Assembly: GCF_013303125.1 (NCBI RefSeq)
Contig: NZ_JABTTE010000026.1
Coordinates: 1-49,797, forward strand
Source of the DNA: Calidifontibacillus erzurumensis
GTDB taxonomy: Bacteria; Bacillota; Bacilli; Bacillales; Bacillaceae_J
Direction: 5' to 3'
Length of the DNA stretch: 49,797 nt
Shown here: one piece after another, positions 1-10,501 of the stretch
Numbering within the stretch: the first letter of the stretch is position 1
How the letters are laid out: every line of letters begins with the position of its first letter
Notes under the pieces: model-generated
Database searches by the model: none
Told to the model about the DNA's origin: nothing
What the model saw: only the letters and a program-made list of their open reading frames with translations
Position numbers and translations under genes: made by a program

Positions 1-27
1 AAAAGCAGCATTTTATGCTGCTTTTTT
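1..27. terminator. Intrinsic terminator hairpin at window edge
   Basis: A 10-bp stem (AAAAGCAGCA paired with TGCTGCTTTT) with a short loop is followed by a T-run on the plus strand and has an A-run on its left side, so it could stop transcription in either direction. It probably serves a gene to the left of the window and perhaps also the reverse-strand Hsp20 gene. The 190 bases between it and that gene show nothing recognisable. Confidence 0.75.
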
Positions 28-216
28 ATTTATATTTAAAACCTAGTATTTTTTATGAATTTATGCTGATTGATTAGAATTGCGCCATTTAGAAGGGATG
101 TTGGACATTTTCTATCTTTCAGTGAACCCCAAGCAAAAAGTTTAGAAAATACTCATTTGTTGTCTTGTGTTCTAAGAATCCCTTCTATATATTACTGTTT
201 AGACTACAATAAATGT

Positions 217-651
217 TTATTCCTCAATTTTCTTAATTTCAATTTTATGGCGGCGGTGGTCATCGGGGATCAGCCGATGAAGATGAATTATTAATAGACC
301 GTTTTGGTAAGTTGCATCAATACGATCTTCTTTGACAGGATAAGGCAAGTTAATTTTTCTTTCAAAATGGCCGTTAAATAATTCATCTTGAATTAATTTA
401 AACCCTTTATATTTTAGATTCACATTGCCTCTTAACTCCAACGACTGGTAGTCAATAAAGACATCAACATTATTAATATCATTCAACCCAGGGATATTTG
501 CTAGCACGATTAGTTCATTATCGGTTTTGTAGACATTCACTTGGGGAAAATAATTATAGAGGAGGATATTTTCGAAGCTGCTTAAAAAGTTTTCTCCGAA
601 AAAAGCATCAAGATTTTTGCGCCAGTCTTGCCAGTTTTTAAAAGGATCCAT
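217..651 (-). CDS. Hsp20/alpha-crystallin family protein (GerT/CotP-like)
   Basis: This is a 144-residue protein of the small heat-shock family. An alpha-crystallin domain spans about residues 38-125: an early segment with I-P-G-L (about 53-56) and the family signature ATYQNGLLII at about 113-122, the A-x-x-x-x-G-x-L core. The N-terminal arm is short and aromatic; the C-terminal tail is charged and lacks a clear I-x-I anchor. I chose the ATG at 651 because AAGGAG lies 8 bases upstream; a GTG three codons earlier would sit inside that spacer. In Bacillus, divergent members such as GerT, CotP and YocM act in spore coat or salt stress. Which role applies here cannot be told from sequence, so chaperone or spore-coat function is inference. 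It stands alone and is transcribed away from yebE. Confidence 0.82.
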   Translation of the reverse strand: MDPFKNWQDWRKNLDAFFGENFLSSFENILLYNYFPQVNVYKTDNELIVLANIPGLNDINNVDVFIDYQSLELRGNVNLKYKGFKLIQDELFNGHFERKINLPYPVKEDRIDATYQNGLLIIHLHRLIPDDHRRHKIEIKKIEE

Positions 652-996
652 ACCCGTCACTCCTTCTATCCATTACGTTTCTTACACGATCTACTCAATA
701 AAATTAGCTTCCTTTTCAAGTATCTTGGCATTCGGTCAACAGAAAACCAAACATAATTTTATCCATAATATATACGTCTTATTTTACATAATTGATCTAT
801 TAGGTAATTTGACTAAATGGGCTATCTCCTTAATTAACATATGTAACATAAGCAAAAGAGTGTTTGTTTTTGAGTAATTTGTGATAGATCTCGTCGTTCA
901 TTCGGTTAACTGGCCATTTAGGAGAGGGAGGTCTTTTCATTCCATGACAGTTCAGGTAGAATAAGGGTTTAACAAGTTCAGAAGGGGGATTTTCGT
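652..996. other. 345-bp divergent intergenic region, no gene seen
   Basis: AT-rich spacer between the reverse-strand Hsp20 gene and yebE. It should carry both promoters, but I could not pick convincing -35/-10 pairs. A strong Shine-Dalgarno-like stretch near 920-932 is followed only by a six-codon reading frame, which I do not call a gene. Confidence 0.5.
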
Positions 997-1539
997 TTGT
1001 TAGAAAATGCAATTTTTATGATTGTCATTATTTTAGCCATTAATATTATTTATGTATCGTTTTTTACCATCCGTATGATCCTAACCTTAAAAGGCCAACG
1101 TTATTTGGCAGCAACGATTAGCGCAATCGAAGTTATCATTTATGTAGTTGGGCTAGGACTAGTTCTTGAAAATCTAGATAGGATTGAGAACTTAATTGCA
1201 TATGCGATTGGTTATGCACTGGGCGTCCTTGCTGGAATGAAGATTGAAGAAAAATTGGCATTAGGTTACATTATGGTCCAAGTAATAACAAAAGAAATTA
1301 ATAAAGACTTTACAAATACACTTAGGCAAAATGGTTATGGTGTTACGAGCTGGATGGCTTATGGAATGGAAGGAGACCGGCTTGTCATGGAAATTTTAAC
1401 ACCGAGAAAACATGAACGGTCTCTTTATAAAACGATCAAAGAAATCGATCCTAAAGCATTTATCATTTCTTTTGAACCAAAAACAATCTATGGAGGTTTT
1501 TGGGTAAAATCCTTAAAAAATGGAAAACTGACACAATAA
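997..1539 (+). CDS. yebE: UPF0316/DUF2179 membrane protein YebE
   Basis: A 180-residue protein with three hydrophobic helices (about residues 4-26, 38-58 and 64-82) followed by a soluble DUF2179 domain (about 100-165). This is the layout of the UPF0316 family. Its function is not established. The start is a TTG at 997, chosen because AGAAGGGGG at 980-988 is correctly spaced and the first membrane helix begins at once. In B. subtilis yebE lies just upstream of purE, as here, which supports the assignment. The small yebG gene normally found between them was not seen. The last codons are part of a short direct duplication running past the stop. Confidence 0.85.
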   Translation: MLENAIFMIVIILAINIIYVSFFTIRMILTLKGQRYLAATISAIEVIIYVVGLGLVLENLDRIENLIAYAIGYALGVLAGMKIEEKLALGYIMVQVITKEINKDFTNTLRQNGYGVTSWMAYGMEGDRLVMEILTPRKHERSLYKTIKEIDPKAFIISFEPKTIYGGFWVKSLKNGKLTQ

Positions 1540-1561
1540 GAACCACACTGGAAAACTGACA
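1521..1561. repeat. 13-bp direct repeat over the end of yebE
   Basis: TGGAAAACTGACA occurs at 1521-1533, across the last codons of yebE, and again at 1549-1561, with a 28-base period. It looks like a small tandem duplication. Confidence 0.8.
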
Positions 1562-1589
1562 ATATGGAATTTAATCGAACTGATGCGCA

Positions 1590-1634
1590 AAATCCGAACA
1601 TTAAAATCTTTAAAAAATAAAATTGTTCGATATT
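1590..1634. promoter_or_regulatory. PurR operator: two facing PurBoxes
   Basis: AAATCCGAACATT at 1590-1602 matches the PurBox consensus AWWWCCGAACWWT. An inverted partner at 1622-1634 contains GTTCGA, a one-base variant. They face each other across about 19 bases just upstream of the -35 element. In Bacillus, PurR binds such paired boxes and is released by PRPP. This places the purine operon under PurR repression. The spacing is slightly longer than the 16-17 bases usually quoted, depending on how the box is bounded. Confidence 0.8.
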
Positions 1635-1637
1635 TTA

Positions 1638-1667
1638 TTGACAGTTGAAAGAAATGCTTGTTAAAAT
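1638..1667 (+). promoter_or_regulatory. Sigma-A promoter of the pur operon
   Basis: TTGACA at 1638-1643 is a perfect -35 hexamer, followed after 18 bases by TAAAAT (1662-1667) as -10. It sits directly downstream of the PurBoxes and about 30 bases before the riboswitch, so transcription should begin near 1674. Confidence 0.8.
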
Positions 1668-1694
1668 GAGTAAGGAAAATGAATATCAACAAAA

Positions 1695-1763
1695 CCTCAT
1701 ATAATCTTGGGAATATGGCCCAAAAGTCTCTACCCGATTACCGTAAATAATCGGACTATGAGG
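1695..1763 (+). ncRNA. Guanine riboswitch aptamer (purine riboswitch)
   Basis: The 69-base aptamer has P1 arms CCTCAT (1695-1700) and ATGAGG (1758-1763) and the conserved core segments ATATAATC, GATATGG-like AATATGG, GTCTCTACC and CCGTAAAT. The joining segment before P1 reads ACTAT. The C at 1756 corresponds to position 74 of the xpt aptamer, which marks guanine rather than adenine specificity. It lies in the leader of purE, as in B. subtilis. Guanine or hypoxanthine binding should stabilise P1 and favour the downstream terminator. Confidence 0.95.
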
Positions 1764-1820
1764 AAGGTGTATTTCATCAGTGACGTAGCATAGGGAAGGA
1801 CTGTCTTCCTTTATGTTTTC

Positions 1821-1876
1821 ATGTCCAGGTGTGGATTCCTTTCTCTTTTTTGAAAGATCTACCCTGGCATTTTTTG
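1821..1876 (+). terminator. Riboswitch-controlled terminator before purE
   Basis: ATGTCCAGG at 1821-1829 pairs (one bulge) with CCTGGCAT ending at 1870. An inner CTTTC/GAAAG stem and a T-run at 1870-1875 follow. This is the expression platform of the guanine riboswitch. A further hairpin around 1789-1816 (GGAAG/CTTCC core) lies between aptamer and terminator and may take part in the alternative antiterminated fold. Confidence 0.8.
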
Positions 1877-1942
1877 TTTTGGACACAAAGAAGTAGAGCT
1901 TGTACACTAGAGTTTACTATATAATTTTAGGAGGATAATTCC

Positions 1943-2434
1943 ATGGAACAACCATTAGTTGGGGTTATTATGGGAAGTACATCGGATTGGCCGACAATGG
2001 AGCATGCCTGTAAAGTGTTGGAAGAATGTCAAATCCCTTATGAAAAGAAAGTTGTTTCTGCTCATCGGACACCAGATTTAATGTTTGAATATGCAGAGAA
2101 AGCAAAGGAAAGAGGCATTAAAGTGATCATTGCAGGTGCCGGAGGGGCTGCTCATTTGCCAGGAATGGTGGCGTCAAAAACAACATTGCCTGTCATCGGT
2201 GTACCAGTTCAATCAAAAGCATTGAATGGACTTGATTCACTCCTTTCAATTGTTCAAATGCCGGGCGGCGTGCCTGTTGCGACAGTTGCCATTGGCAAAG
2301 CTGGAGCAATCAATGCTGGTCTTTTAGCTGCTCAAATACTTGGAACACAATTCCCGGAAATTGATGAACGGTTGGTTAAAAGGCGGGAAGAAATGCGTAA
2401 TGCCGTATTAGAAAGCAGTGATTTGCTTGTCTAA
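1943..2434 (+). CDS. purE: N5-carboxyaminoimidazole ribonucleotide mutase PurE
   Basis: PurE (163 residues) converts N5-CAIR made by PurK into CAIR, the sixth step of IMP synthesis. Class I features are visible: MGSTSDW at the N terminus (residues 10-16), SAHRTP at 39-44 and the glycine-rich [14 protein letters not shown] near 66-79. These form the CO2-transfer and nucleotide site of the octameric cytosolic enzyme. Length is normal. TAGGAGG lies upstream of the ATG at standard spacing. It is the first gene of the operon, directly behind the riboswitch terminator, and its end overlaps purK. Confidence 0.97.
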   Translation: MEQPLVGVIMGSTSDWPTMEHACKVLEECQIPYEKKVVSAHRTPDLMFEYAEKAKERGIKVIIAGAGGAAHLPGMVASKTTLPVIGVPVQSKALNGLDSLLSIVQMPGGVPVATVAIGKAGAINAGLLAAQILGTQFPEIDERLVKRREEMRNAVLESSDLLV

Positions 2435-3593
2435 CAAAATAATTTATCCAGGGCAAACCATTGGAATTATTGGCGGTGGCCAATTGGGAAGGATGATGGC
2501 AATAGCAGCCCGTGAGATGGGATATCGCATTGCTGTCATGGAACCAACGAAAGATTCTCCATGTGCCCAAGTAGCTGATATTGAAATTGTAGCTCCATAT
2601 AATGACCTAGAAGCTGCAAAGAAATTGGCAGAAGTTAGCGATGTAATAACATATGAATTTGAAAATGTTGATCATGAAGTGTTAAGTTGGTTAGAAAAAA
2701 ATGCATATTTGCCGCAGGGTAGCGAACTTATTAAAATTACGCAAGATCGTGCCAATGAAAAGAAAGCAATAGTAGAAAGCGGGGCAAAAGTAGCTCCATA
2801 TCACTTAGTTAATAATAAAGAAGATTTAGAAGAGGGATTAAAAAAGCTTGGCATTCCAGCCGTGTTAAAAACATGCCGGGGCGGCTATGATGGAAAAGGA
2901 CAAGCTGTCATTCGAGAGATGAAAGATGTGGAAGAAGCATTAAAACTTCTTTCTCACGGTCAATGCGTCTTAGAACAATGGCTCTCTTTTGAAAAAGAAA
3001 TTTCTGTGATCGTAACTAGAAGTGTTTCCGGAGAAGTCCGAACATTTCCAGTTGCAGAAAACATTCATGTTGATAATATTCTTTCGCAAACGATTGTACC
3101 AGCAAGAATTAATGATGCAGTTGCTGATTTGGCTGCAGAAAAAGCGATTAATCTTGCTAATTCAATCAATATGATCGGAACGCTAGCAGTGGAAATGTTT
3201 TTAACGAAAGATGGAGAGATCTATATAAATGAGTTGGCGCCACGTCCGCATAACTCAGGCCATTATACAATAAATGCTTGTGAAACTTCGCAATTTGAAC
3301 AGCATATTCGAGCAATTTGTGACTGGCCGCTTGGAAAGACCGATTTATTGAAGCCGGTTGTGATGGCTAACATTTTAGGTGAGCACCTGCAGCCTGTACT
3401 AGAAAAAATTGGTCAATTCTCGGACTGCAAGCTTCATTTGTACGGGAAGGCTGAAGCGAAAGAAAAGCGAAAAATGGGGCATCTCAACATTTTAGCTTAT
3501 TCGGTTGAGGAAGCTTTGCAAAGGTATGAAGAGTTGGGGATTTGGACGAAAGCTGTCAATTCTGATGCGGAAGAAGAGAAAATTTTTAACTAG
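2427..3593 (+). CDS. purK: N5-carboxyaminoimidazole ribonucleotide synthase PurK
   Basis: PurK (388 residues) is the ATP-grasp enzyme that carboxylates AIR with bicarbonate and ATP to N5-CAIR for PurE. The N-terminal nucleotide-binding segment reads [12 protein letters not shown] (about 13-24), and [11 protein letters not shown] near the C-terminal third is a family hallmark. I prefer the TTG at 2427, giving MSNKIIYPG, which aligns with the start of B. subtilis PurK. A GTG at 2418 would add three residues. Either start lies inside purE, so translation is probably coupled; the ribosome binding site is weak. A gap of about 90 bases separates it from purB. Confidence 0.95.
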   Translation: MSNKIIYPGQTIGIIGGGQLGRMMAIAAREMGYRIAVMEPTKDSPCAQVADIEIVAPYNDLEAAKKLAEVSDVITYEFENVDHEVLSWLEKNAYLPQGSELIKITQDRANEKKAIVESGAKVAPYHLVNNKEDLEEGLKKLGIPAVLKTCRGGYDGKGQAVIREMKDVEEALKLLSHGQCVLEQWLSFEKEISVIVTRSVSGEVRTFPVAENIHVDNILSQTIVPARINDAVADLAAEKAINLANSINMIGTLAVEMFLTKDGEIYINELAPRPHNSGHYTINACETSQFEQHIRAICDWPLGKTDLLKPVVMANILGEHLQPVLEKIGQFSDCKLHLYGKAEAKEKRKMGHLNILAYSVEEALQRYEELGIWTKAVNSDAEEEKIFN

Positions 3594-3681
3594 TATAAAA
3601 TTAATAGCAATAGATAGCAAATTGATATCAAGTTGATATTTTTAATGAAGCAATCGAATGAGAAGAAATGGAGGAACATTT

Positions 3682-4974
3682 ATGATAGAACGTTATACCC
3701 GTCCTGAAATGGGAGCGATTTGGACTGAAGAAAATAAATTTAAAGCTTGGCTAGAGGTTGAAATATTAGCTTGTGAAGCATGGGCAGAGCTTGGAGAAAT
3801 TCCAAAAGAAGATGTTATTAAGCTTCGTCAAAATGCTTCTTTTAATATTGAACGCATTTATGAAATTGAACAAGAAACACGCCATGATGTAGTTGCATTT
3901 ACACGGGCCGTTTCAGAAACACTTGGAGACGAAAAGAAATGGGTGCATTATGGTTTAACATCAACTGACGTAGTTGATACAGCATTATCTTATTTAGTAA
4001 AACAAGCAAATGAAATTTTAGAAAAAGACATTGAAAACTTTATCGCTGTATTGAAAGAAAAAGCACAAGAGCACAAATATACAGTAATGATGGGACGTAC
4101 ACACGGTGTACATGCTGAACCAACAACTTTTGGCTTGAAGCTTGCCCTTTGGTATGAAGAAATGAAACGGAATTTAGAACGTTTCAGACGTGCAGCAGAA
4201 GGCATCCGTGTTGGGAAAATCTCCGGTGCTGTTGGAACATATGCAAATATTAACCCATTTGTTGAACAATATGTGTGCGAAAAATTAGGATTAAAACCTG
4301 CACCAATCTCAACACAAACTTTACAGCGTGACCGTCACGCCGACTATATTTCTACTCTTGCTTTAATTGCGACATCTATTGAAAAGTTTGCAGTAGAAAT
4401 TCGCGGATTACAAAAGAGCGAAACTCGGGAAGTTGAGGAATTTTTTGCGAAAGGTCAAAAAGGTTCTTCGGCGATGCCGCATAAACGCAATCCGATCGGC
4501 TCAGAAAATATGACAGGTATTGCTCGACTCATGCGCGGTTATATGTTGACTTCCTATGAAAATATACCTTTATGGCATGAGCGCGATATTTCGCATTCAT
4601 CAGCAGAACGTGTTATTTTTCCTGATGCAACGATTGCATTGAATTATATGTTGAATCGTTTCACGAACATTGTTAAAAACTTAACGGTGTTCCCTGAAAA
4701 TATGAAACGCAATATGGAACGCACCTTTGGCTTAATTTACTCACAACGTGTATTATTAGCGCTTATTGATAAAGGTTTATCTAGGGAAGAAGCTTACGAT
4801 ACTGTACAGCCAAAAGCCATGGAAGCATGGGAAAAGCAAGTACCATTCCGTTCTCTTATTGAAGCTGATGAAAAAATTACAAGTTACTTAAGTAAAGAAG
4901 AAATTGATGATTGCTTCGATTATAACTATCACTTGAAACATGTAGATATGATCTTTGAACGTTTAGGGCTATAA
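3682..4974 (+). CDS. purB: Adenylosuccinate lyase PurB
   Basis: PurB (430 residues) cleaves fumarate from SAICAR in IMP synthesis and from adenylosuccinate in AMP synthesis, so it serves both pathways. It belongs to the fumarase/aspartase superfamily. The flexible signature loop [10 protein letters not shown] (residues 262-271) carries the catalytic serine, and TSTDVVDTA and [10 protein letters not shown] supply the other conserved regions. The ATG at 3682 follows TGGAGGAAC; an upstream in-frame start near 3658 would overlap the ribosome binding site. A strong hairpin follows the gene before purC. Confidence 0.97.
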   Translation: MIERYTRPEMGAIWTEENKFKAWLEVEILACEAWAELGEIPKEDVIKLRQNASFNIERIYEIEQETRHDVVAFTRAVSETLGDEKKWVHYGLTSTDVVDTALSYLVKQANEILEKDIENFIAVLKEKAQEHKYTVMMGRTHGVHAEPTTFGLKLALWYEEMKRNLERFRRAAEGIRVGKISGAVGTYANINPFVEQYVCEKLGLKPAPISTQTLQRDRHADYISTLALIATSIEKFAVEIRGLQKSETREVEEFFAKGQKGSSAMPHKRNPIGSENMTGIARLMRGYMLTSYENIPLWHERDISHSSAERVIFPDATIALNYMLNRFTNIVKNLTVFPENMKRNMERTFGLIYSQRVLLALIDKGLSREEAYDTVQPKAMEAWEKQVPFRSLIEADEKITSYLSKEEIDDCFDYNYHLKHVDMIFERLGL

Positions 4975-4986
4975 GTAAAAAAAGAA

Positions 4987-5034
4987 GCGGAAGCTCCTCA
5001 AGAGAAACGGTAAAGATGGGGCAGGGGCTTTCGC
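4987..5034 (+). other. Intercistronic hairpin purB-purC
   Basis: GCGGAAGCTCC at 4987-4997 pairs over its whole length, with three G-U pairs, to GGGGCTTTCGC at 5024-5034. There is no T-run after it, so it is more likely an mRNA stabilising or processing structure than a terminator. Confidence 0.7.
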
Positions 5035-5079
5035 TCAATGAATATTTTTCAAAAATTTCTGAAGGCGAGGAAACCGAAA

Positions 5080-5805
5080 ATGGAAAAAGGCCAGTTATTG
5101 TACGAAGGGAAAGCGAAAAAAATTTATTCCACAAATGACGAGAACATTGTTTGGGTGGAGTATAAAGATGATGCAACTGCTTTTAATGGTGAAAAGAAAG
5201 CGCAAATTACTGGCAAAGGCCGTCTAAATAATTTAATTACATCGTTGCTATTTCAGAAATTAACGGAAGCAGGGATTGCAAATCATTTTGTGCAAAAACT
5301 ATCAGATACAGAACAACTTGTCAGAAAAGTGGAAATCGTTCCACTTGAAGTAGTTGTCCGAAATATTGTTGCCGGCAGTTTATCCAAGCGTCTTGGATTG
5401 CCGGAAGGAGCCCCTTTAACAAAAACGATTGTTGAATTTTATTATAAAAGTGACCTTTTGGGAGATCCGTTTATAAACAATGATCACATTGAAGTTTTGG
5501 GAATTGCGACAGAAGAAGAGTTGCAAAAGATTAAACAAGCTGCATTAAAAGTGAATGAAATTTTAGTTCCGTATTTTGCAGAAAGAAATGTTAAATTAGT
5601 CGATTTCAAACTTGAATTTGGAAAGACAGCAGACGGTGAAATTATTTTAGCTGATGAAATTTCACCTGATACATGCCGTCTTTGGGATAAAGATACGAAC
5701 CAAAAACTTGATAAAGATATTTTCCGCCGTGATTTAGGAAGTTTAACGGATGCATATGAAGAAATTTTGAAACGTTTAGGAGGCGCTGAAGAATGTACAA
5801 AGTAA
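5080..5805 (+). CDS. purC: SAICAR synthase PurC
   Basis: PurC (241 residues) condenses CAIR with aspartate using ATP to form SAICAR. Family signatures are the N-terminal [22 protein letters not shown] in the middle and [12 protein letters not shown] at residues 192-203, which bind ATP and substrate. I chose the ATG at 5080 ([16 protein letters not shown]), which matches the length of Bacillus PurC. An in-frame ATG at 5038 lies within the intercistronic hairpin and lacks a ribosome binding site. The 3' end overlaps purS by 13 bases and supplies the AGGAGG for it. Confidence 0.96.
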   Translation: MEKGQLLYEGKAKKIYSTNDENIVWVEYKDDATAFNGEKKAQITGKGRLNNLITSLLFQKLTEAGIANHFVQKLSDTEQLVRKVEIVPLEVVVRNIVAGSLSKRLGLPEGAPLTKTIVEFYYKSDLLGDPFINNDHIEVLGIATEEELQKIKQAALKVNEILVPYFAERNVKLVDFKLEFGKTADGEIILADEISPDTCRLWDKDTNQKLDKDIFRRDLGSLTDAYEEILKRLGGAEECTK

Positions 5806-6044
5806 AAGTTTATGTAACGCTAAAAGAAAGTGTTTTAGATCCTCAAGGAGTTGCTGTGAAAAATTCACTTCATAGCTTGTCATATACAGATGTAACGAAT
5901 GTTCGTATTGGTAAATATATGGAATTAACAATTGATAGCAATGAAAATGTTGAACAAAAGGTAAAGGAAATGTGCGACCGCTTGCTTGCCAATCCGGTTA
6001 TTGAAGATTATCGCTATGAAATTGAGGAGGTTGTCGCCCAGTGA
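5793..6044 (+). CDS. purS: FGAM synthase subunit PurS
   Basis: PurS (83 residues) is the small dimeric subunit that bridges PurL and PurQ in the three-part formylglycinamidine ribonucleotide synthase of Gram-positive bacteria. The sequence opens with the typical beta strand [18 protein letters not shown], and the length is right. The ATG at 5793 lies within the end of purC, 9 bases after TTAGGAGG. The stop overlaps the GTG of purQ, so the three subunits are likely translated in a coupled, stoichiometric way. Confidence 0.96.
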   Translation: MYKVKVYVTLKESVLDPQGVAVKNSLHSLSYTDVTNVRIGKYMELTIDSNENVEQKVKEMCDRLLANPVIEDYRYEIEEVVAQ

Positions 6045-6727
6045 GATTTGCAGTCATCGTTTTCCCAGGCTCCAATTGTGATATCGATATGTATCATGCC
6101 ATAAAAGATGAGCTTGGTGAAGAAGTAGAGTATGTGTGGCATACGGAAAAAGATTTAAGCAGATTTGATGCGATTTTACTTCCTGGCGGCTTCTCTTATG
6201 GCGACTATCTTCGTTGTGGTGCCATTGCTCGTTTTTCAAATATTATGGAAGCAGTCATTAAAGCAGCAGAAGAAGGCAAGCCGATTTTAGGAGTTTGCAA
6301 CGGTTTTCAAGTTTTATTGGAGTCAGGGCTTTTACCAGGGGCGATGAAACGCAATAATAATTTGAAATTCATTTGCCGTCCTGTGGAACTTGAAGTTGTA
6401 AACAATAACACGATGTTTACAAGCGGTTATGAAAAATCAGAAATTATTACAATTCCAATCGCGCATGGTGAAGGAAACTATGAGTGCGATGATGAGACAT
6501 TAAAAGAATTAGAAGAAAATAATCGAATTGTTTTCAAATACCATGGTACAAATCCAAACGGTTCCAAAGCTGATATTGCCGGTATTATAAATGAAAAAGG
6601 AAATGTGTTGGGCATGATGCCGCACCCTGAACGTGCCGTTGATGAATTATTAGGCAGTGCAGACGGACTTAAATTATTCAAATCGATCTTAAAAAACTGG
6701 AGGGAATCACATGTCATTACTTCTTGA
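6041..6727 (+). CDS. purQ: FGAM synthase glutaminase subunit PurQ
   Basis: PurQ (228 residues) is the class I glutamine amidotransferase subunit that releases ammonia from glutamine and passes it to PurL. The catalytic triad is visible: C86 in GVCNGFQ, and H195 and E197 in [13 protein letters not shown]. The oxyanion-strand segment [11 protein letters not shown] is also present. The start is a GTG overlapping the stop of purS (GTGA), with GAGGAGG upstream. The last 17 bases overlap purL, whose ribosome binding site (GGAGGG) lies inside purQ. Confidence 0.97.
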   Translation: MRFAVIVFPGSNCDIDMYHAIKDELGEEVEYVWHTEKDLSRFDAILLPGGFSYGDYLRCGAIARFSNIMEAVIKAAEEGKPILGVCNGFQVLLESGLLPGAMKRNNNLKFICRPVELEVVNNNTMFTSGYEKSEIITIPIAHGEGNYECDDETLKELEENNRIVFKYHGTNPNGSKADIAGIINEKGNVLGMMPHPERAVDELLGSADGLKLFKSILKNWRESHVITS

Positions 6728-8942
6728 ACCAACACCAGTGCAAATTAAAGAAGAAGCCATTTATCGTGAAATGGGTCTAAGTGATGAAGAATTTGCGATG
6801 ATCGAGAAAATTCTCGGCCGTCTTCCAAACTATACAGAGCTTGGCTTATTTTCTGTCATGTGGTCAGAGCACTGCAGCTATAAAAATTCCAAGCCAGTTT
6901 TAAGAAAATTCCCTACAAAAGGTGAACGCGTATTACAAGGACCTGGTGAAGGTGCAGGGATTGTAGATATTGGCGATAATCAAGCAGTTGTTTTTAAAAT
7001 CGAAAGCCACAACCACCCTTCTGCCATTGAACCATATCAAGGTGCAGCGACTGGCGTTGGAGGAATTATCCGCGATGTCTTTTCAATGGGTGCACGTCCA
7101 ATAGCAATTTTGGATTCCCTCCGTTTTGGTGAGTTGACAACTCCACGGATGAAATATCTTTTTGAAGAAGTTGTACACGGTATTGCAGGTTATGGGAATT
7201 GCATTGGCATCCCAACTGTCGGTGGGGAGGTTCAATTCGATCCATCTTATGAAGGGAATCCGCTTGTCAATGCGATGTGTGTTGGTTTAATCAATCACGA
7301 AGATATTAAAAAAGGACAAGCAAAAGGCGTCGGCAATACAGTTCTTTATGTAGGTGCTTCAACAGGACGCGATGGTATCCATGGTGCTACATTTGCATCT
7401 GAAGAATTGAGTGAGGAATCAGAAGCAAAACGCCCTGCTGTACAAGTAGGCGACCCATTTATGGAAAAACTTCTTCTCGAAGCTTGTCTTGAAATTGTAA
7501 AATCTGATGCGCTTGTGGGTATTCAAGATATGGGTGCAGCCGGACTTACATCTTCATCAAGTGAAATGGCAAGTAAAGCAGGCTATGGCATCGAAATGAA
7601 CTTAGATTTAGTGCCGCAGCGTGAAACAGGCATGACTGCTTATGAAATGATGCTGTCAGAATCGCAAGAACGCATGCTTTTAGTTGTAAAACAAGGACGC
7701 GAACAAGAAATTATTGATATTTGCAAAAAATATGGATTAGCAGCAACGGCTATTGGTAAAGTAACGGATGACAAGAGACTGCGCCTCTATCATAAAGGAG
7801 AACTTGTAGCAGACGTTCCAGTTGATGCACTTGCGAAAGATGCTCCAGTTTATCATAAACCGTCGAAAGAGCCAGCTTATTATCGCGAATTTCAAGAAAT
7901 GGCTCCATATGTGCCAACTGTAGCTGATTATAATGAAACGCTTCTAAAGCTATTAAGTCAGCCAACCATTGCAAGCAAAGAGTATGTTTATGACCAATAT
8001 GATTATATGGTGCGTACAAATACGGTTGTACCTCCTGGATCAGATGCAGCTGTTCTTAGAATTCGCGGCACAAGAAAAGCATTGGCGATGACAACAGACT
8101 GTAATTCTCGCTATTTGTATTTAGATCCAGAAACAGGCGGAAAAATTGCTGTAAGTGAAGCTGCTCGGAATATCGTATGCTCCGGTGGGGAACCGTTAGC
8201 AATTACCGATTGTTTGAACTTCGGAAATCCGGAAAAACCGGAAATTTTCTGGCAGCTTGAAAAAGCAACAGACGGCATGAGTGCTGCATGTGAAGCTTTA
8301 AAAACACCAGTTATCGGCGGTAACGTTTCTCTATACAATGAGACAAATGGCGTTGCTATTTATCCAACACCAGTCGTTGGTATGGTTGGTTTAATTGAAG
8401 ATCTTGAACATATTACAACGCAATATTTTAAAGAAGCTGGCGACCTCATTTTTGTAATTGGTGAAACAAAACCTGAATTTGGCGGCAGCGAATTGCAAAA
8501 AATGTTAGAAGGACGTATTTTCGGAAAAGCGCCTGAGATCGACCTTGAAATTGAAGTGAAACGTCAACAAGAACTTTTAACAGCAATTAAATCAGGCTTT
8601 GTTCAATCAGCCCATGATATTGCAGAAGGCGGTTTTGCAGTAGCTTTAGCTGAATGTTTAATGAATAATACGAACTTGGGTGCCACAGTAAAAATAGAAG
8701 GGGAAGTTGTTTCTGCATTATTTAGCGAAACACAATCACGTTTTATTGTATCTGTTAAAAAAGAACATCAGAAGCAATTTGAAGCGATTGTAAAAGATGC
8801 CCGTCTTGTAGGTGAAGTAACACAATCCGGCCAATTAACAATTGTTGATGAACAAGAAGCTGTGTTGATTTCTGCTGAAACAGCGAAACTGAAGGATGTT
8901 TGGAAAGGAGCTATACCATGCTTGCTGAAATCAAAGGCTTAA
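6711..8942 (+). CDS. purL: FGAM synthase large subunit PurL
   Basis: PurL (743 residues) uses ATP and ammonia from PurQ to convert FGAR to FGAM. It is the small form of PurL, lacking the fused glutaminase and PurS-like domains of the enterobacterial enzyme, consistent with separate purS and purQ beside it. Recognisable segments are [13 protein letters not shown] with the catalytic-region histidine, [21 protein letters not shown] in the first AIRS-like half, and [12 protein letters not shown] and [16 protein letters not shown] in the second. The ATG at 6711 overlaps purQ and follows GGAGGG. The 3' end overlaps purF. Confidence 0.97.
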   Translation: MSLLLEPTPVQIKEEAIYREMGLSDEEFAMIEKILGRLPNYTELGLFSVMWSEHCSYKNSKPVLRKFPTKGERVLQGPGEGAGIVDIGDNQAVVFKIESHNHPSAIEPYQGAATGVGGIIRDVFSMGARPIAILDSLRFGELTTPRMKYLFEEVVHGIAGYGNCIGIPTVGGEVQFDPSYEGNPLVNAMCVGLINHEDIKKGQAKGVGNTVLYVGASTGRDGIHGATFASEELSEESEAKRPAVQVGDPFMEKLLLEACLEIVKSDALVGIQDMGAAGLTSSSSEMASKAGYGIEMNLDLVPQRETGMTAYEMMLSESQERMLLVVKQGREQEIIDICKKYGLAATAIGKVTDDKRLRLYHKGELVADVPVDALAKDAPVYHKPSKEPAYYREFQEMAPYVPTVADYNETLLKLLSQPTIASKEYVYDQYDYMVRTNTVVPPGSDAAVLRIRGTRKALAMTTDCNSRYLYLDPETGGKIAVSEAARNIVCSGGEPLAITDCLNFGNPEKPEIFWQLEKATDGMSAACEALKTPVIGGNVSLYNETNGVAIYPTPVVGMVGLIEDLEHITTQYFKEAGDLIFVIGETKPEFGGSELQKMLEGRIFGKAPEIDLEIEVKRQQELLTAIKSGFVQSAHDIAEGGFAVALAECLMNNTNLGATVKIEGEVVSALFSETQSRFIVSVKKEHQKQFEAIVKDARLVGEVTQSGQLTIVDEQEAVLISAETAKLKDVWKGAIPCLLKSKA

Positions 8943-10363
8943 ATGAAGAATGTGGTGTTTTTGGAGTATGGGGACACCCTGATGCAGCACATTTGACTTA
9001 TTATGGTTTGCATAGTCTTCAACATCGTGGTCAAGAAGGTGCTGGAATTGTTGTAACAGATGGTGAAACCTTAAAAATCTCCAAAGGTTTAGGCTTGGTT
9101 ACAGAAGTTTTCGGCATGGGTGAATTAAAAAATTTAACTGGTAAAGGTGCCATTGGTCATGTCCGCTATTCTACAGCGGGAGGAGGCGGCTTTGAAAATG
9201 TACAGCCGCTTCTCTTTAACTCGCAGACGGGAAGCTTAGCATTGGCTCATAACGGCAACCTTACAAATGCTATTGCTTTAAGACGCCAATTAGAATGTCA
9301 AGGCTCTATTTTTCAAACAACTTCTGATACAGAAGTACTTGCCCATTTGATCCGCCGCAGCGGCTTCTATACGATCGAGGAACAAGTGAAAAATGCCTTA
9401 TCAATGGTTAAAGGTGCTTACGCCTATTTAATTATGACAGAAAATAAATTGATGGCAGCCCTCGATCCAAATGGGTTCCGTCCACTCTCAATCGGACGGC
9501 TCGATGGTGCCTATGTACTTGCTTCAGAAACATGTGCCTTTGATGTGATCGGAGCTGATTATGTACGTGATGTTCTTCCTGGTGAGCTAATTATTATTGA
9601 TGATACAGGACTTCGCTCCGAGAGGTTTACAATGAATGTAAACCGGACGATTTGCAGCATGGAATATATTTATTTCGCACGGCCGGATAGCAATGTTGAT
9701 AATATCAATGTCCATAGTGCAAGAAAAAGATTAGGTAAACAAATGGCGCTTGAAGCACCAGTGGAAGCGGATGTCGTTACAGGTGTGCCTGATTCAAGTA
9801 TTTCAGCAGCCATTGGTTTTGCAGAAGCTTCTGGCATTCCATATGAGCTCGGCCTTATCAAAAACCGCTACGTTGGTCGTACGTTTATCCAACCTTCTCA
9901 AGAACTTCGCGAACGCGGCGTAAAAATGAAACTTTCGCCTGTTCGAGGTGTGGTGGAAGGAAAACGTGTAGTGATGGTTGATGATTCAATCGTCCGTGGT
10001 ACAACGAGCCGAAGAATCGTTAAGATGCTTAGAGAGGCAGGAGCAAAAGAAGTTCATGTACGCATCAGCTCTCCGCCGATCATCAGTCCATGTTTTTATG
10101 GTATTGATACATCTTCAACGGAAGAGTTAATTGCAGCTTCCATGTCTATTGAAGAAATTCGAAAAGAAATTGGAGCTGATTCGCTCGCATTCCTTTCGCA
10201 AGAAGGATTATTAAAAGCGATTGGCCGCAGCACCGAAGAAGAAAATTGCGGTCAATGTCTTGCATGTTTTACAGGGAAATACCCTACAGAAATTTACCCG
10301 AATGAAGTGAACCGTGCTAAAAATAAAGCACAACAAAAAGATTCTAAAACTCCTGCTATGTAA
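8918..10363 (+). CDS. purF: Amidophosphoribosyltransferase PurF
   Basis: PurF (481 residues) makes phosphoribosylamine from PRPP and glutamine, the committed step. From the ATG at 8918 the protein begins [12 protein letters not shown]: an 11-residue propeptide before C12, which becomes the N-terminal nucleophile after self-cleavage, as in the Bacillus enzyme. The PRPP loop reads [14 protein letters not shown]. Cysteines in [16 protein letters not shown] and CGQCLAC are the ligands of the oxygen-sensitive Fe4S4 cluster known in this subfamily. The start is preceded by AAAGGAG; an ATG upstream at 8900 lies before that site. It overlaps purL by 25 bases. Expect feedback inhibition by AMP and GMP. 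Confidence 0.97.
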   Translation: MLAEIKGLNEECGVFGVWGHPDAAHLTYYGLHSLQHRGQEGAGIVVTDGETLKISKGLGLVTEVFGMGELKNLTGKGAIGHVRYSTAGGGGFENVQPLLFNSQTGSLALAHNGNLTNAIALRRQLECQGSIFQTTSDTEVLAHLIRRSGFYTIEEQVKNALSMVKGAYAYLIMTENKLMAALDPNGFRPLSIGRLDGAYVLASETCAFDVIGADYVRDVLPGELIIIDDTGLRSERFTMNVNRTICSMEYIYFARPDSNVDNINVHSARKRLGKQMALEAPVEADVVTGVPDSSISAAIGFAEASGIPYELGLIKNRYVGRTFIQPSQELRERGVKMKLSPVRGVVEGKRVVMVDDSIVRGTTSRRIVKMLREAGAKEVHVRISSPPIISPCFYGIDTSSTEELIAASMSIEEIRKEIGADSLAFLSQEGLLKAIGRSTEEENCGQCLACFTGKYPTEIYPNEVNRAKNKAQQKDSKTPAM

Positions 10364-10434
10364 CGCAGGCAAAAAAGACGTTTAAAAGGCAAAAAGTTGC
10401 TCTCGATAAATTCAACGGATGTGAAAGTATGAAG

Positions 10435-10478
10435 GAAGGAAGCACGTAAGCTTTTGACAAGCTTGCGGAGCTTCCTTC
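10435..10478 (+). other. Long intercistronic hairpin purF-purM
   Basis: GAAGGAAGC at 10435-10443 pairs perfectly with GCTTCCTTC at 10470-10478, and inside it CGTAAGCTT pairs with AAGCTTGCG around a five-base loop, giving an 18-bp two-part stem. It is followed by an A-run, not a T-run, so it is not a conventional terminator for the operon. Confidence 0.8.
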
Positions 10479-10501
10479 AAAAAAGAAGAGGAGATAAAGA
10501 C

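Noticed and set aside
70-294. Plus-strand 74-codon frame overlapping the end of the Hsp20 gene
   Set aside because: No ribosome binding site or family resemblance, and it lies antisense to a real gene.
1695-1763. Adenine-sensing version of the purine riboswitch
   Set aside because: The specificity position (1756) is C, not T, and the neighbour is purE.
1686-1907. Reverse-strand frame across the purE leader
   Set aside because: It is antisense to the guanine riboswitch and terminator, whose conservation explains the sequence.
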